Assembly: GCA_940671915.1 (NCBI GenBank)
Contig: CALNVZ010003430.1
Span: 12,533,075 to 12,597,074, forward strand
Direction: 5' to 3'
DNA length: 64,000 bases
Source of the DNA: Paracentrotus lividus
Lineage: Eukaryota > Echinodermata > Echinoidea > Camarodonta > Echinidae
This document shows, in pieces, positions 11,460 through 22,647 of this stretch; positions within the stretch are counted from its first letter, which is position 1, and every line of letters starts with the position of its first letter. The position numbers and the translations under genes are program-made. Under the pieces are notes generated by a model that saw only the letters and a list, made by a program, of their open reading frames with translations, was not told the DNA's origin and made no database searches.

Positions 11460-14400
11460 GTAAGTTATGTCGTAATTATTCCAGGCCAAAAACAGTTTGC
11501 CAAGTTATGTTGATGTTTGGACATCTTACTCGCGGGCCCAGCAGACCCTGTCGCTGTAGACCTGCAGCCCGACGAAGCAGGGGACCCAGCTGTGGAAGTG
11601 CCGCTGAGGCGTGTGCAGATGAGGTTTTGGTAAAAAAAATGATGATGGTTGCGTTGGTGTGAATCTGGTTGAGTAACTTGTTACGAATAGTAAATGTATG
11701 TTTGCATTGCCATATTTTATATCTAAATAAATTAATATCAGCGATAGATTTGAAATTAAAAGAAAACACTAACTTTTCAGAGTTCGAGGGAGCGAGAGAT
11801 TGATTGAGAATGAAATTGAGAATGAGAGATCGAGAGAGAGACTAATTGAGGAAATGAGGAGGGCGCGCTGCACATTCAATTTACAACACCTAATATGCTC
11901 AAACATACAAACAACCTCATTTGCGTTTGCATGCCCTGCCCTGCCCTGCCCATTATGATTCAACAACAACAATAATTCATGGAACTCTGAAGCTTGTGAT
12001 ATTCGATCGCACTAAAAAAAATTCAGACTTGGGACAAGACAAAAATGCCCCAATCTGTGGTGTATGTAGGCGAGGCAGCCGCTGAGCAGCGCCAGAACAA
12101 TGTTGCTCTATTCCTTTCTTGTTGAACGCCAAGCAGGGTAGCACACCTCCAATTTTTAAACGTCTTTTGGTATGACGCTGTGCGCGGCTGGGGATCGAAC
12201 CCACAACCTTCCGATTATGAGGCAGACGCTCTATCCACTGAGCCAACACATCGGTGTTCTATCTAATAAATCTATTAGATTGTAAATTCTAGCTGAAACT
12301 ATAATTAATTTCCAAGCTTGAAGTCCTTGAGACTATACGAAATACACTTGAATAATGCAATTTAATTCCAATGAACTTTACAATTCACTTAATATTTTTT
12401 TCACTAATAGACATGAATCAGATTACTTGGCTCCCCTTTTATTTAATACTTTGATTAAATTTTCCAAACCATCCAGGTATCCTGACACAACGCTCTTACA
12501 CCAAGTATGGGGCTTCTTACATCGCTGCTTCCTACGTGAAATATATAGAGTCTGCTGGTGCAGGAGTGGTACCTATCTTTGTCAATCAGACAGAAGAATA
12601 TTATGGCACCATTTTCAAGTCAATCAATGGGTAATGTTAAACATGAATGTACTGCTTTTAAATGTTCGTGCAATAGACTTGATTGTGCCGTCACTTTAGA
12701 ATAATTTGTATTTTAATCAATGTCCTCATCATTTTGGGATAATTTATCTATGATGTCCTATCTTGCACTCATCTGGTGTTGCTCTTCAGGTGCCTGTAAT
12801 GTATCTAAAAGGGATATGAAAACCATGAATGTTTGCTTTTAGCAGAAATATGTCACATTTAGCAGAAATATGTCAAATTTAGCAGAAATATGTCAACTTA
12901 AAAAAAATGTTGTGAATCATTGTTTTTTATACTATATTTTATACTGTATCAGGGGTTACATGCTAGTATAAGCTACATTTTGACAATTTACCGACTTCAT
13001 TTTGTCAGTGATCTTGCAAACATAATTACACTCAAAATAAAGGTAATGACACTGCTTGTAAATCATAGGCTAGATGATTCACATGCTGGATAACCATACC
13101 AGAATTCAAATTTGTTTTTAATGTGAATTCATATTGACAAAAAATTGAAGGTAGCGTGATATAGCTCAGTCGAAAAGAGCAGTGGTCTTGTAATGAGAAG
13201 ATCGTTGATTCAAAACAAAGTTGATGCAGTAGTGCCCTTTGGTAAGGTATTTATCTCCAATACCAAGTCCCTAGGATGCCATACATGTAGTCCTCCCTGG
13301 TCATTTTAATTTCTTTCTGAAGTAGCAGTTTCAGGAATAACCAATCAATCAATTCTCCATATGAGTAGGTTTTTATTGTCAAGTTTTCTAAAATTCTTAA
13401 CTATTTTTTTGTTTTGTTACAGAATACTTTTTCCAGGAGGAGGGGCAGACATTGTGCATCTCTCACCTTTAGGCTATTCAGGAGCAGCACATATTTTATA
13501 CAAGCTTGCGATGAAGGTTGGTATTATGCATTTGAAAAACATTATTTGAAACATTTCAATCTCCTTGCAAAGTTATGATTTGCATGAATTGGATAGAAAT
13601 TTAATTATATTTTTCATCATGGAATCTCTAAAGCTTATTCAGTTTGTTGATTGAATATGTTTAAACTTTTAAAATAATTATAGTTCTTTTTTTGTTGTAA
13701 ACTCATCCTGCCTAATAATAAATGGAAATAACAATTTTACTCAAGCATTCATTGAAACATGTACTTACATGTATACAACTAACCCTAGTTGTAAGTATGG
13801 TTGAAAACTTGCATGACATCAGACAAATTGTACAAAAAATGTAACTCAAAAGTGATGTTTTACCCCTTCTATCATGCCTGGTTTTAACTTAATAGGCCAA
13901 CAAAGAGGGAGACTTTTTTCCACTATGGGGAACCTGTCTTGGATTTGAGGAGCTCATGATACAGACTGCAGGAGAGGACGTACTAAAGGCAGGGATCCAT
14001 GCAGAAAACATCAGTTTCCCTGTCCAGTTGGAACCAGGTATCCCATAACTATAGTGGTTTCATTATACTTGCGTGGTCGGATAAATCACAAATACTAATC
14101 AAATAACTAACCTCAGCCCATGATTTTCTTTAAACCTGACAGTAACCTTTAGCCTATCATGGAACGCTATGGCAACCCTGAACTTACATGTGAATCGTAC
14201 GTCTTTGACAGAATAGAGCTAGGAGCAATTGAGACTGAAGCAAATGCGACCATGATATTGAGTATATTGGTGTTGTAAAGCAATCAGTCATACTAGGGGA
14301 CTATTTTTGTCTAGAAGTTGACAATTTTAGTGTTGTCTATGTAGACAGACTTTTCCAAAGCACGTTGTTATTGTTACCCTGGCCATTGTTCGTGTACCGG

Positions 14401-17400
14401 TAAATAACAGGAAATGGGAGAGTTATTCTAAGTCATGTGATGACTGAACTATGTTAATGATCTTCTCAAGGCATATTACAAATATAAAAATGTACCAGTT
14501 CGGAAGTTTTTTTTTCCCAGAGAAACGTTGTAAATCATATTCTGCATTAATGATTTTTAAATTGCATCAAAATCTTGATTCTGTTATTATGTTATTTATA
14601 TAAACTTTGATTTTAAAAAATTTGATTTTTTTTTTATTTTTTTTAATGATGCTCTCATAAATGACAGGAGATAGGAAAGTTGATCTTAGTCATGTGATGG
14701 CTGTTATGATGAGTTGGCAATCTTCTTTTCGGTCTACCACAAAAAAATTTTTTATTTTTTTGGACAGTAACATTGTTTTTTTTCACTAGGCATATTCTCT
14801 AAATTATATCATTCTGTGCAATAAATGTCTGCATTCACAGCTACAAACTATTTGATATAGACACAGTCTTTTGGAATGATATTTTGTACTTTCCCATAAA
14901 AAGAAAGACTGCATTATAAAGAAATTTGTAGACGTCTGTATGATAATGATAAATAATAAGTACTTATTCTAGGTTAGCATCAAACATATATATGATAAGT
15001 AATGTAAATTTAATAACAACAAAATTAGTATTAAATACTAACTGAATCCAAACTGATATTGTTTTCACATCATGATTGTGGCCATTCATGTGTTGAGGAT
15101 TAAAATCAATCTCGTATCCTACATTTAATACCATCCTTTTTATGTGGTTTGCTTTGTAGGTTATAAAAAGAGTCGATTATTGAACAAGAATACTACACCA
15201 CCAAGTATTATCAAGACCTTAACCGCAGTCAACTCTACCCTTAACTCACATCATCTAGCATTAACTACAGCAGTAAGTCCACATCTATAACTGTTATGTT
15301 TACGTAAATGGCATTCATTTGGCCTCATATTAGAATTTGATTCTTAAAGGTGTTAAATGTGTGGCATATCAACATGTATGTGTTGGAAAAGTACTAGAAA
15401 ACAAAAGCTTTTCAACTTTAATTTGAAACTTTCTAGGGATGCTGAAGTTTCAAATTAAAGTTGAAGTTCTCAGATCCATTGGCACAATGTAAAATGTAGT
15501 TTATTCATTTATTTTTAATTAAACATATCTAAACAAGATAACAAGATCAAATTTAACAATGTATAGAGCTTTTTTACACACTTTCGTTTCATAAAACTAT
15601 CATGACCAAAAAAGTTGTTTGCACCAGAAATATATTGTGGAAAATGTGCGGAATATGGATTCTTTGTCAATTATTTAATTCATTTATTCTCAAAGCATTC
15701 AAGTTATTATTTTGGAGATTTTATAAGCTAAATGATTATTATGGTGACTAAAAATTGTTGTTCTTTTTAAAAATTTTTTATCTAGAATTACACCAAATTT
15801 CCTGCCTTGAATTCTTTCTACCGTGTTCTTTCAACCAATCATGATTTGAATGGCATTAAATTTGTTTCAACTGTGGAAGGTAAGAGCACAAATACCCCAT
15901 TATTTTTTGCTGCGCATTTTCGCCGATTGTGAAAGGAAGAGTCATGTACTGTACACGTACATTGTATGTGTATTTTGAATGATTCATGCTTTTTGGTGTT
16001 GCAACTAATGGAGTTAAGCTTAGATTCCTATAGGTTTCAGAAAAGAGTTATTAAATTTAACTCAAGAGATTTCTTTTTTATTTTGCTTTTACATGTAGTT
16101 ATTACATCACACACTCAAGGACATTGAATTTCAAAATGTGCTATGATATTTTCAATTTGTAATGCTTCCACATATCCCAAGAACTTTCTTTAGTAATTGA
16201 ATAAATATGAACAAAAACCAGAATAAGAATAGGTTTGATGTGATAATCCAAGTCATAATATTAATTTACATTGTAGATATAAAAACATTAAATTTGATTT
16301 CCCTCTTCCCCAGCCTATGATTATCCATTCTATGGCACCCAGTGGCATCCAGAGAAGAATGCATTTGAGTGGAAGGTGAATTCTTGTCATACCAGAGAAT
16401 GCGTGGAGCTTATGCAGTACATGGCAAACTTCTTTGTGGATGAGGGTAAGAAAAGATGTAGACGCCATTTCTAATCGTGGAGAGAATAGTTTTTGTTTTT
16501 TTTTATATCATGCCTTTCCAGTGGAGTAAACTTTAAAAGTGCTTTATGGTACACTGTATTTCATTATACTGGTGTTTGTATATGATGCGGATCTGCTATT
16601 TGACTTGTTGACTACCCGATTCTCTATTCACTGTAGACTTCGTACAGGGACAACCCGATTCCTGTAGACAGTGGGTTCAGTGCTCACTCTCCCTTTCAAA
16701 AGGGAGCATTTCGAAGCCAGCCCTAGTCGAAATAAAATAGTAAAAAAATAGTTTTAAAAATAGTCAAAAATAGACTAAAAATAGACGAAAACAATATCAA
16801 AAAAATATATTTTTTATCTATTTCCTTTCCCTAAAAATATTGAAAAAATAGTCAAAAAATATATGGGAAATAGGATAAAAATAGAAAAAAATATATTTTT
16901 GGGTATTGTTTTGGAACGAGCAAAAAATAGGAAAAAAATAGTGGAGCCTTGCAAAACATATAAAAAATATATTTCTCAAAATATATTTTTTTCTAATTTT
17001 TAGTTACAAACCTATTTTTCCCCTATTTTTTAAAAGAAAGGTATATTTGAAATCTAAATCTATTTTCTTCTATTTTGTTACGGAGTGATGTATAGATCCA
17101 ATTGTTGTATTTGTTGTTCATGGATTGATACACAATGTAACATTGATCCATTCAAAGATACTACTCAACTGCACTCTCAAGTTCGATTTGGAATGGTTAA
17201 AAATACCACTAAGAATGAGTAAAATTTAGCAAAATATAATTTATGTAATGCCACTTACCTACACAGACTAGACGCAAGAAAGATATTCCTAAAAATTGTG
17301 TGCACTTAATTGAAGAAATCTTGTATTTTCCAGTCCATTTCAAAGTCTCGACCGATCTCCGTCAAAATACTATAGGCCTAGCGTGTAAAACATACAGCTG

Positions 17401-19410
17401 CTGCCGATGTCGCGCATGCGTGTTGCAAACTAAACACGCGCGAATGTGACTAATTGTTTTCACTACATTGAAACATACAGCAATTCTGACGCCATTTTTT
17501 TTGCTTTATGATCATCATGAAGAACGAGGATAGTCATCCAGCTAGTATTTTAAGTAGAAACTAATAAATAAAGTAGTTTTGTCAATCTATTATTCCATAA
17601 TTTTGACATTCTAGCCTGGAAAAGCGAATTAGGCACCTCATGTTTTCAAGCCAATAAATAGCTCGCAGCCCCTAACGTTACACTTCGTGCCGCAGTAAGC
17701 AATTCTGTACCTCGCCTAGGTATCCGCTGCAATTGCTGGCTTGCATGGATCCTCCTAGGAGTGGGACTGGCCCACAGCTGATGGCTTCATCATTGTTCAT
17801 GCATCAACTAAACAACTGCTAAATAGTGTCTAAACTTTAGTTACTGAGCGGGGCTACACTCAACTAGCTGTTGTGCAAAGCCCCTACATCATTCAGTATA
17901 TGTGGGACCAGTGGTTAGAAATAAATTCACATTTGCTGAATGTCCCCTCAGAATCCTGCAAATCTTGGGTATCCTTTGAAAGAAACTTCAACCAAACTTT
18001 TCCTCAGATCCTAGTCACCAAAACTGTTATCTTGAATTGATCAGGAGGCAATAATGATGCTTTGAAGTCAATTTATATGCCCAACTGTTGAATTGTTCAC
18101 TTATAAATTCAAATTCAGCAGAAAGAGAAATCTGTGTGTATTCGTGGTTAACTCCTCCACTAAGGGCTAGCAAACAAAATGATAGTCTGGTAATTCAGAC
18201 CCACATACAAACAAATACATGTAACATATGATCCGGGGGGGGGGGGGGGGGGGTCGCACTTGTTAACCTGTTTCATCATGAAAATGTTAAGCTGCATGTC
18301 AACAGATATAATATCAGTAAGCTACAATGAAACATCTTGCTCCAGTGTAGAAGATATCCAACCCATTTTTTGCTGGTTGCTGAATCGACAAAGTATCAAA
18401 TTTGTGTGTAGACTAACACAAGTAAATTTCAGTGTTGAATGTCTTTATACACTAATAGCGGTTGACTATATGGAAAAGTAAATATTGCTAATAGGAAATT
18501 GGGGTAGTACAAATAGCATGGCGTCATAATAACGAAGTAAGAAAAATATTTTTAAAATAGATACAAAATTCTCAATTTAAAAAAAAATAGAGAAAAAAAA
18601 TAGCCTGGCTATATAACGAGGCAAAATAGCCAAAAATAGTCAGCATTTAAAAAAATAGAAAAAAAATAGACTATTTTTTCCCTATTTCATATGTAAAAAT
18701 AGAAAAAAAAATAGCCTAATTTTTCGAAAAATAGTTAAAAAATAGTCTGCGTTTCAAAAATAGAAAAAAAATAGACTATTTTTTCCCTATTTCATATGTA
18801 AGAATAGTAATAAAATAGCCCATTTTTTCTAAAAATAGTCAAAAAATAGACAGAAAATAGGGTAAAAATATATTTTCTCGCAACAAAAAACTACTAGGGA
18901 GATGATCAATTACAGCATTATGCTAGTCCAGCCACAATGTATTGAAACATAGTTTGTGTATAGATAATTTATATATTAATGTTAAAAATGTATATGTTGA
19001 AAACCAACACATTCTTCCTGCCTTTCTACGTTCCTTGTCTGTCTCGGACTTTGACAATCAAGGCTTTCCATCTACCATCATCTCTGGTAACTCTACTAAC
19101 TGCCTACCTCTATTACTCTTTCCCTCTATTTTTCCAATCCATATTCAAGTTCTTGCGCTTCCTCTCTTTTGACCCTCAAATTGTAGTACAGGCCAAAAGA
19201 AGAGTCTCTGAAATAAGAAATAAAGGCAAGACTACCATGATATTGTTAACCTCGCCTGTCTTCTCTCTTTTGTCTCCTGTTGCAGCACGGAAGAATCTGC
19301 ATCACTTCAGCTCAGCGGAAGAGATATCCAATCACCTGATATACAAATACCAACCAGTCAACCTATCTAATACATCAAGTTCCTTTGAACAGGCCTACTT
19401 CTTCCCATAA
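11372..19410 (+). CDS. GGH: gamma-glutamyl hydrolase, complete eight-exon gene
   Basis: Exons: 11372-11459, 12477-12630, 13423-13516, 13896-14037, 15160-15272, 15786-15879, 16314-16445 and 19286-19410. All junctions are GT-AG and in phase, giving 313 codons plus TAA, close to the usual 310-320. Gamma-glutamyl hydrolase is a lysosomal or secreted peptidase of the class I glutamine amidotransferase fold. It cuts the gamma-glutamyl bonds of folate and antifolate polyglutamates. Seen here: a signal peptide ([17 protein letters not shown], residues 1 to about 22), the N-terminal RPIIGILTQ strand, FKSINGILFPGGG, the nucleophile elbow WGTCLGFE with Cys126, and YGTQWHPEK with His240 and Glu242. N-glycosylation-type sites are also present. 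Intron 7 is large (2.8 kb) because of repeats. The start is the only ATG giving a signal peptide in frame. Confidence 0.96.
11985..12256 (-). repeat. tRNA-derived SINE in GGH intron 1
   Basis: On the - strand the head has a good A box (TGGCTCAGTGGATAGAGCG) and B box (GGTTCGATCCC) around a Met-like CAT anticodon position, but the stems do not pair. It is followed by a body with CTACCCTGCTTGGCG and GAATAGAGCAAC, a block found again at 43418-43500. This is a retroposon, not a tRNA gene. Confidence 0.8.
12477..12630 (+). CDS. GGH: GGH exon 2
   Basis: Acceptor CATCCAG, donor GTAATG. Encodes [30 protein letters not shown] and FKSING, which are hallmark segments of the family. Confidence 0.95.
12838..12897. 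repeat. 20-bp minisatellite, three units
   Basis: Unit TTTAGCAGAAATATGTCAMA is repeated three times in tandem within GGH intron 2, with single-base differences. Confidence 0.9.
13151..13285 (+). repeat. degenerate tRNA-derived SINE in GGH intron 2
   Basis: A-box-like ATAGCTCAGTCGAAAAGAGC and B-box-like GTTGATTCAAAAC are correctly spaced. They are followed by a GTGCCCTTTGGTAAGGTATT body segment of a kind common in marine deuterostome SINEs. Confidence 0.65.
13423..13516 (+). CDS. GGH: GGH exon 3
   Basis: Acceptor TTGTTACAG, donor GTTGGT. Encodes [14 protein letters not shown] and the following helix. Confidence 0.95.
13896..14037 (+). CDS. GGH: GGH exon 4 (catalytic cysteine)
   Basis: Encodes [14 protein letters not shown] with the predicted nucleophile Cys126. 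Acceptor TTAATAG, donor GTATCC. Confidence 0.95.
14400..14840. repeat. diverged tandem duplication in GGH intron 4
   Basis: The block around GTCATGTGATG occurs near 14434 and again near 14691. In both copies it is followed by a GGCATATT block and a T-rich tract. Similarity is patchy. Confidence 0.5.
15160..15272 (+). CDS. GGH: GGH exon 5
   Basis: Acceptor TTTGTAG, donor GTAAGT. It encodes a less conserved middle segment ([16 protein letters not shown]) and keeps phase on both sides. Confidence 0.88.
15411..15465. repeat. perfect 20-bp stem hairpin in GGH intron 5
   Basis: TTCAACTTTAATTTGAAACT (15411-15430) is exactly inverted at 15446-15465, leaving a 15-base loop. It may be the remnant of a MITE or a small hairpin RNA; the sequence alone does not decide. 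Confidence 0.7.
15786..15879 (+). CDS. GGH: GGH exon 6
   Basis: Encodes [18 protein letters not shown] and the FVSTVEG strand. Acceptor TATCTAG, donor GTAAGA. Confidence 0.93.
16314..16445 (+). CDS. GGH: GGH exon 7 (catalytic histidine)
   Basis: Encodes [19 protein letters not shown] with His240 and Glu242, then [11 protein letters not shown]. Acceptor TTCCCCAG, donor GTAAGA. Confidence 0.95.
16725..18900. repeat. unclassified insertion with paired AAAAATAG-rich arrays in GGH intron 7
   Basis: Two arrays of irregular AAAAATAG/AAAAATAGTC words (16730-17060 and 18535-18880) bracket about 1.5 kb of ordinary sequence with CpG-containing patches. The right array contains a longer duplicated unit around CTATTTTTTCCCTATTTC. 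Outer edges carry CCCTAGT and its complement ACTAGGG, but no clear target-site duplication. No open frame suggests a transposase. Confidence 0.5.
18235..18253. repeat. homopolymer G tract
   Basis: An uninterrupted run of 19 G within the intron-7 insertion. Its true length is uncertain, as for any long homopolymer. Confidence 0.9.
19286..19410 (+). CDS. GGH: GGH exon 8 (terminal)
   Basis: Acceptor TGTTGCAG. Encodes the C-terminal tail starting RKNLHHFSS and ending FEQAYFFP before TAA 19408-19410. The NLHHF-type motif matches the family C-terminus. Confidence 0.92.
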
Positions 19411-19419
19411 CATTGTGAG

Positions 19420-20010
19420 TAATAATTTCTAAAAAGTGGAGATGAGTTTGTTACATGCTGCCATTTTTTTAAATTAAACTTTTATTAGGAGTTTCAACAT
19501 TTTACAAGCCTTTTACTGGCGGAATTGTAAATCACAGATTATATCTGTTGAACCGAGATCCATCTTTTGTGTCAACAAGTTAATAAAATGTCTCATCATG
19601 AATAATAATTTCTAAAAATATTTTAGAAATTGAGATGTTGTTGTTGTTTTTAGTTTTTACAGCGCTATCATTCATAATATGAATATTTACGCCACTTGAT
19701 TTTGTTATTTCTTGAATTAAATTTCAATTATGACTCAGAGTCTAAATTTTTTGCGTGTCTTCCATTGGAAGATGGTGCTAAATTGAAAATCAGAGATCAT
19801 GTCTTTTCAATCTAGCTCCATCCCGTGTCTCAATCATGTGCATAAAATGCTTTGTCATGAGTAATAATTTCTAAATAATTTCCTAAAAGTTTTTGGAATT
19901 GAATTTTAATTAGGATTCAGGGTCTAAACTTTTTGTGAGTCTGGTATGGTGCTATTTCAAACTATGAATCGTGACTGTTGAACCGAGCTCCATCCCTTGT
20001 TCATGTATGT
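19420..20010. repeat. three-copy diverged tandem repeat just downstream of GGH
   Basis: Units of roughly 150-250 bp begin with TAATAATTTCTAAA (near 19421, 19603 and 19865). They share a central AATTNNAATTTT block and a GTTGAACCGAG/CTCCATCC end. The array may lie in the GGH 3' UTR. Confidence 0.65.
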
Positions 20011-22058
20011 ATGTTATACTTTTCAAAAACTATGCAAATAATACAGGGTTTAAACTATATGGAGTTAAGTGGAGAATATTTGTCTTTCAATGTCATAAAA
20101 GTAAAAATTAATTGAAAATGATATTGGTCCAATGTTTTTATTATAAGTAACTCAATGGCACATGAAACCTTTGGAATTGTCTGCAGGATTTGAATTGCTT
20201 ACATCCCTTTTTGCATTACCTTTCAGGTCTAGGGTAAGCAATTAATGAGTGTTTTTGTGTGTGTTTTTTTTTTTTTTTTGTGTTTGTCTTTGTGCAATAA
20301 TATTTAAGTAGCATGCAGTCCCAATTGCAATCAACATTACAGTTAATTGGAACTAAATGAGCTACATGTAATATCTGTTCAAATAGTGCACATTTCTGCT
20401 CAATCAATTGCAATCAGATGTGACATTGATCTCAGTCAGTACTGTTCTGATAGTTATATTTTATATATTGTACACTGTAGTGCATTAAAATGAGATTAAC
20501 TTGAGATTTAACATATGAATCCTGTGATGTTAAGCATAGAAATTTGTGGTTCATTCTAAAATCACAATGTGCCATTTATTTAAATTCATTAATGGTTTAA
20601 CCATAAGTATGATCATTTATCACGACATTACTAGATAATATTCAATCCTTTTATATTTAAAATGATAATTACATGTAATTCAATATTAGTTACATGTATA
20701 AATTTATAAATCCACAGTGTACATGTACAAATGTAAGTGTTGAAAGAAGAAATTTGTCTACCATTGGTACATTTTTAATTTTTTTAAAATATAAACACAA
20801 TTTCATCTTTTCTAAGAAGGGGTTGTGGAATTACTATTTTATACACTTAGTCATTCAAATATGCACAATGTTGGAGGTTAATACTAGCATCCATGCTTTA
20901 TAATTATATTATACAATAGATGTATATATTGAACAGTACTGAGATAATGAACTGGAGAAATTACGTTTACATGTAGCTGTGTATTGTGAATTTCTAAAAC
21001 CACTCTGGTTTTAATGATTGGGAGTTTATGTACATAAACACAATGTTGCATATTTCAGGTACATTTAATGTAAACAATACATTCAATGTAAAACCAGATG
21101 CATTCACAAATTGGACCCCACAAAAAAAAAACAACAAACAAACAAAAAAAACAACAACACCAAACAACAACAACAACAAAAACGCACAAAAAAAGCAAAG
21201 AAGGTTTTGATTTGGTTATTTTCCAGCCCCCAAAATATTGAATTTCATGTGCATTGCACAAGCTTCGGATTCCATTCACTCACACATCACTGAATCCCTT
21301 GATCCCTTTCAGAGCGGTTAGGGGATCTTGAGAGCGAAAAAAAAAAAAAAAAAAAAAAAGGAAATACCTTTATCCTGCATGCCATCCTGTCATTTGCAGT
21401 CGACAGTAGTTAAGGCAATGTCTTATGTGGTCAAGTTTTCACATTTTATGCAACCAAAACAAATCATGTCATGTACAATACATCTGTCTTTCTGCATGTA
21501 AATACACAATGTAATAGCAGTAACTTTTTTCATACAATATTTATGTGTAATAAACTATATTTTTTTATAAATTTAGATATGGATAATCAATAAATATTAT
21601 AAATTTCTGTAAATAAAAGTGAAATAAATAAATATGATAAATATAAACTGCTTAACATTTACCATTTTTTTTTTCATTTTTGAATATGTTTTTGAAATTG
21701 CAACAGTTAGGAAATGGTGAAAGGCATTGACCCAATGGCTCAAAACCACAGATTAGTAGCAAATAGAAGAAAAGAAGTAAATGGTGGGAGAGCATGTTTT
21801 TTTTTTCCTACACAAATGTAAAAGATATCATTCATAGCTCTTATTCTAAAGTGTTTGATATCATTGCAAAGCCTGGGTTTGTTAGTTTCAGAAAATATAT
21901 TAAACTTAAATATGAATTCTTGTGACTAACTGATGGTTTTGATCCAACAGGTCGCTTACAGGAGAGAGAGAGTGAGAGTCGAAGCAACAGATATAGTGAG
22001 TGATATATGTAAAGAACACCAGAGGGAGAGAGTGAGTGAGAGAGAGTGAGAGAGAGGT

Positions 22059-22094
<36 letters not shown>

Positions 22095-22608
22095 AGAGAG
22101 AGAGGGAGACAGAAAAAGCACAGAGGGGAAGAGAGAGAGAGAAAGAGTCGGAGTAAGAGATGGATAGAGAAATAGAGAGAGAGAGAGAGAGAAAGCTAGA
22201 GATACATGTACATGTAGGAAGAGAGAGAGAGAAATGGAGATAGAGAAAAATATTATATAAAACATCAATAATCATACATGTAATCAACTCACATAACCTT
22301 CTTAAATCCATTCTTGTTTTCTACATGGCTAGAAGCTGCCACCAAAGCTATTGATTTAAGCCCTTCTACTCCCAGTAAACAATATATTATTTTGTATCGC
22401 TATAGAAATGACATTGGATCAAGAGTTAATTAAAGGAGTACTTTTGAACAAATATAGTAGAAGGAGATTGATTTTTAAATGCGAATCAATGAAGTTGAAG
22501 TATAAGTTGCTGAAATTTGATATAATTATTATCAAATATTTGCTCATGAGTGCATTCTAATTTTGTAATGAGAAAGATGAATTGAGCCATGTTAGGCAGT
22601 TGGATATC
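20011..22608. other. intergenic region between GGH and the polycystin-1-like gene
   Basis: No gene is recognised. Simple repeats include AAC-rich sequence at 21121-21185, an A-run at about 21339-21359 and the GA-rich tract 21961-22250. The promoter and 5' UTR of the next gene must lie near 22.3-22.6 kb. Confidence 0.6.
21961..22250. repeat. GA-rich degenerate microsatellite
   Basis: About 290 bp of interrupted GAGA repeats. It generates long Ser/Leu-rich frames on the - strand that are not genes. Confidence 0.95.
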
Positions 22609-22647
22609 ATGATGGAGGTAAAGTGGACTATATTTCTAATTGTTGTG
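22609..22647 (+). CDS. polycystin-1-like exon 1 (signal peptide start)
   Basis: ATG ATG opens a hydrophobic leader, MMEVKWTIFLIVV, before donor GTAAGT. There is a second in-frame Met at codon 2. Any upstream non-coding exon would not be visible. Confidence 0.75.

Noticed and set aside
11198..11662. 154-codon frame running through the GGH start
   Set aside because: It uses an upstream ATG without a signal peptide and reads into intron 1. The signal peptide start at 11372 with splice at 11459 fits GGH.
11977..12249. 90-codon frame on the - strand
   Set aside because: It is the SINE read through its tRNA-like head.
12180..12256. tRNA-Met gene on the - strand
   Set aside because: A and B boxes are good, but the acceptor and anticodon stems do not pair, and a SINE body follows.
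21841..22311. Ser/Leu-rich open frames of 120-156 codons on the - strand
   Set aside because: They come from the GA-rich repeat read in different frames. The same applies to the frames over 10255-10526.
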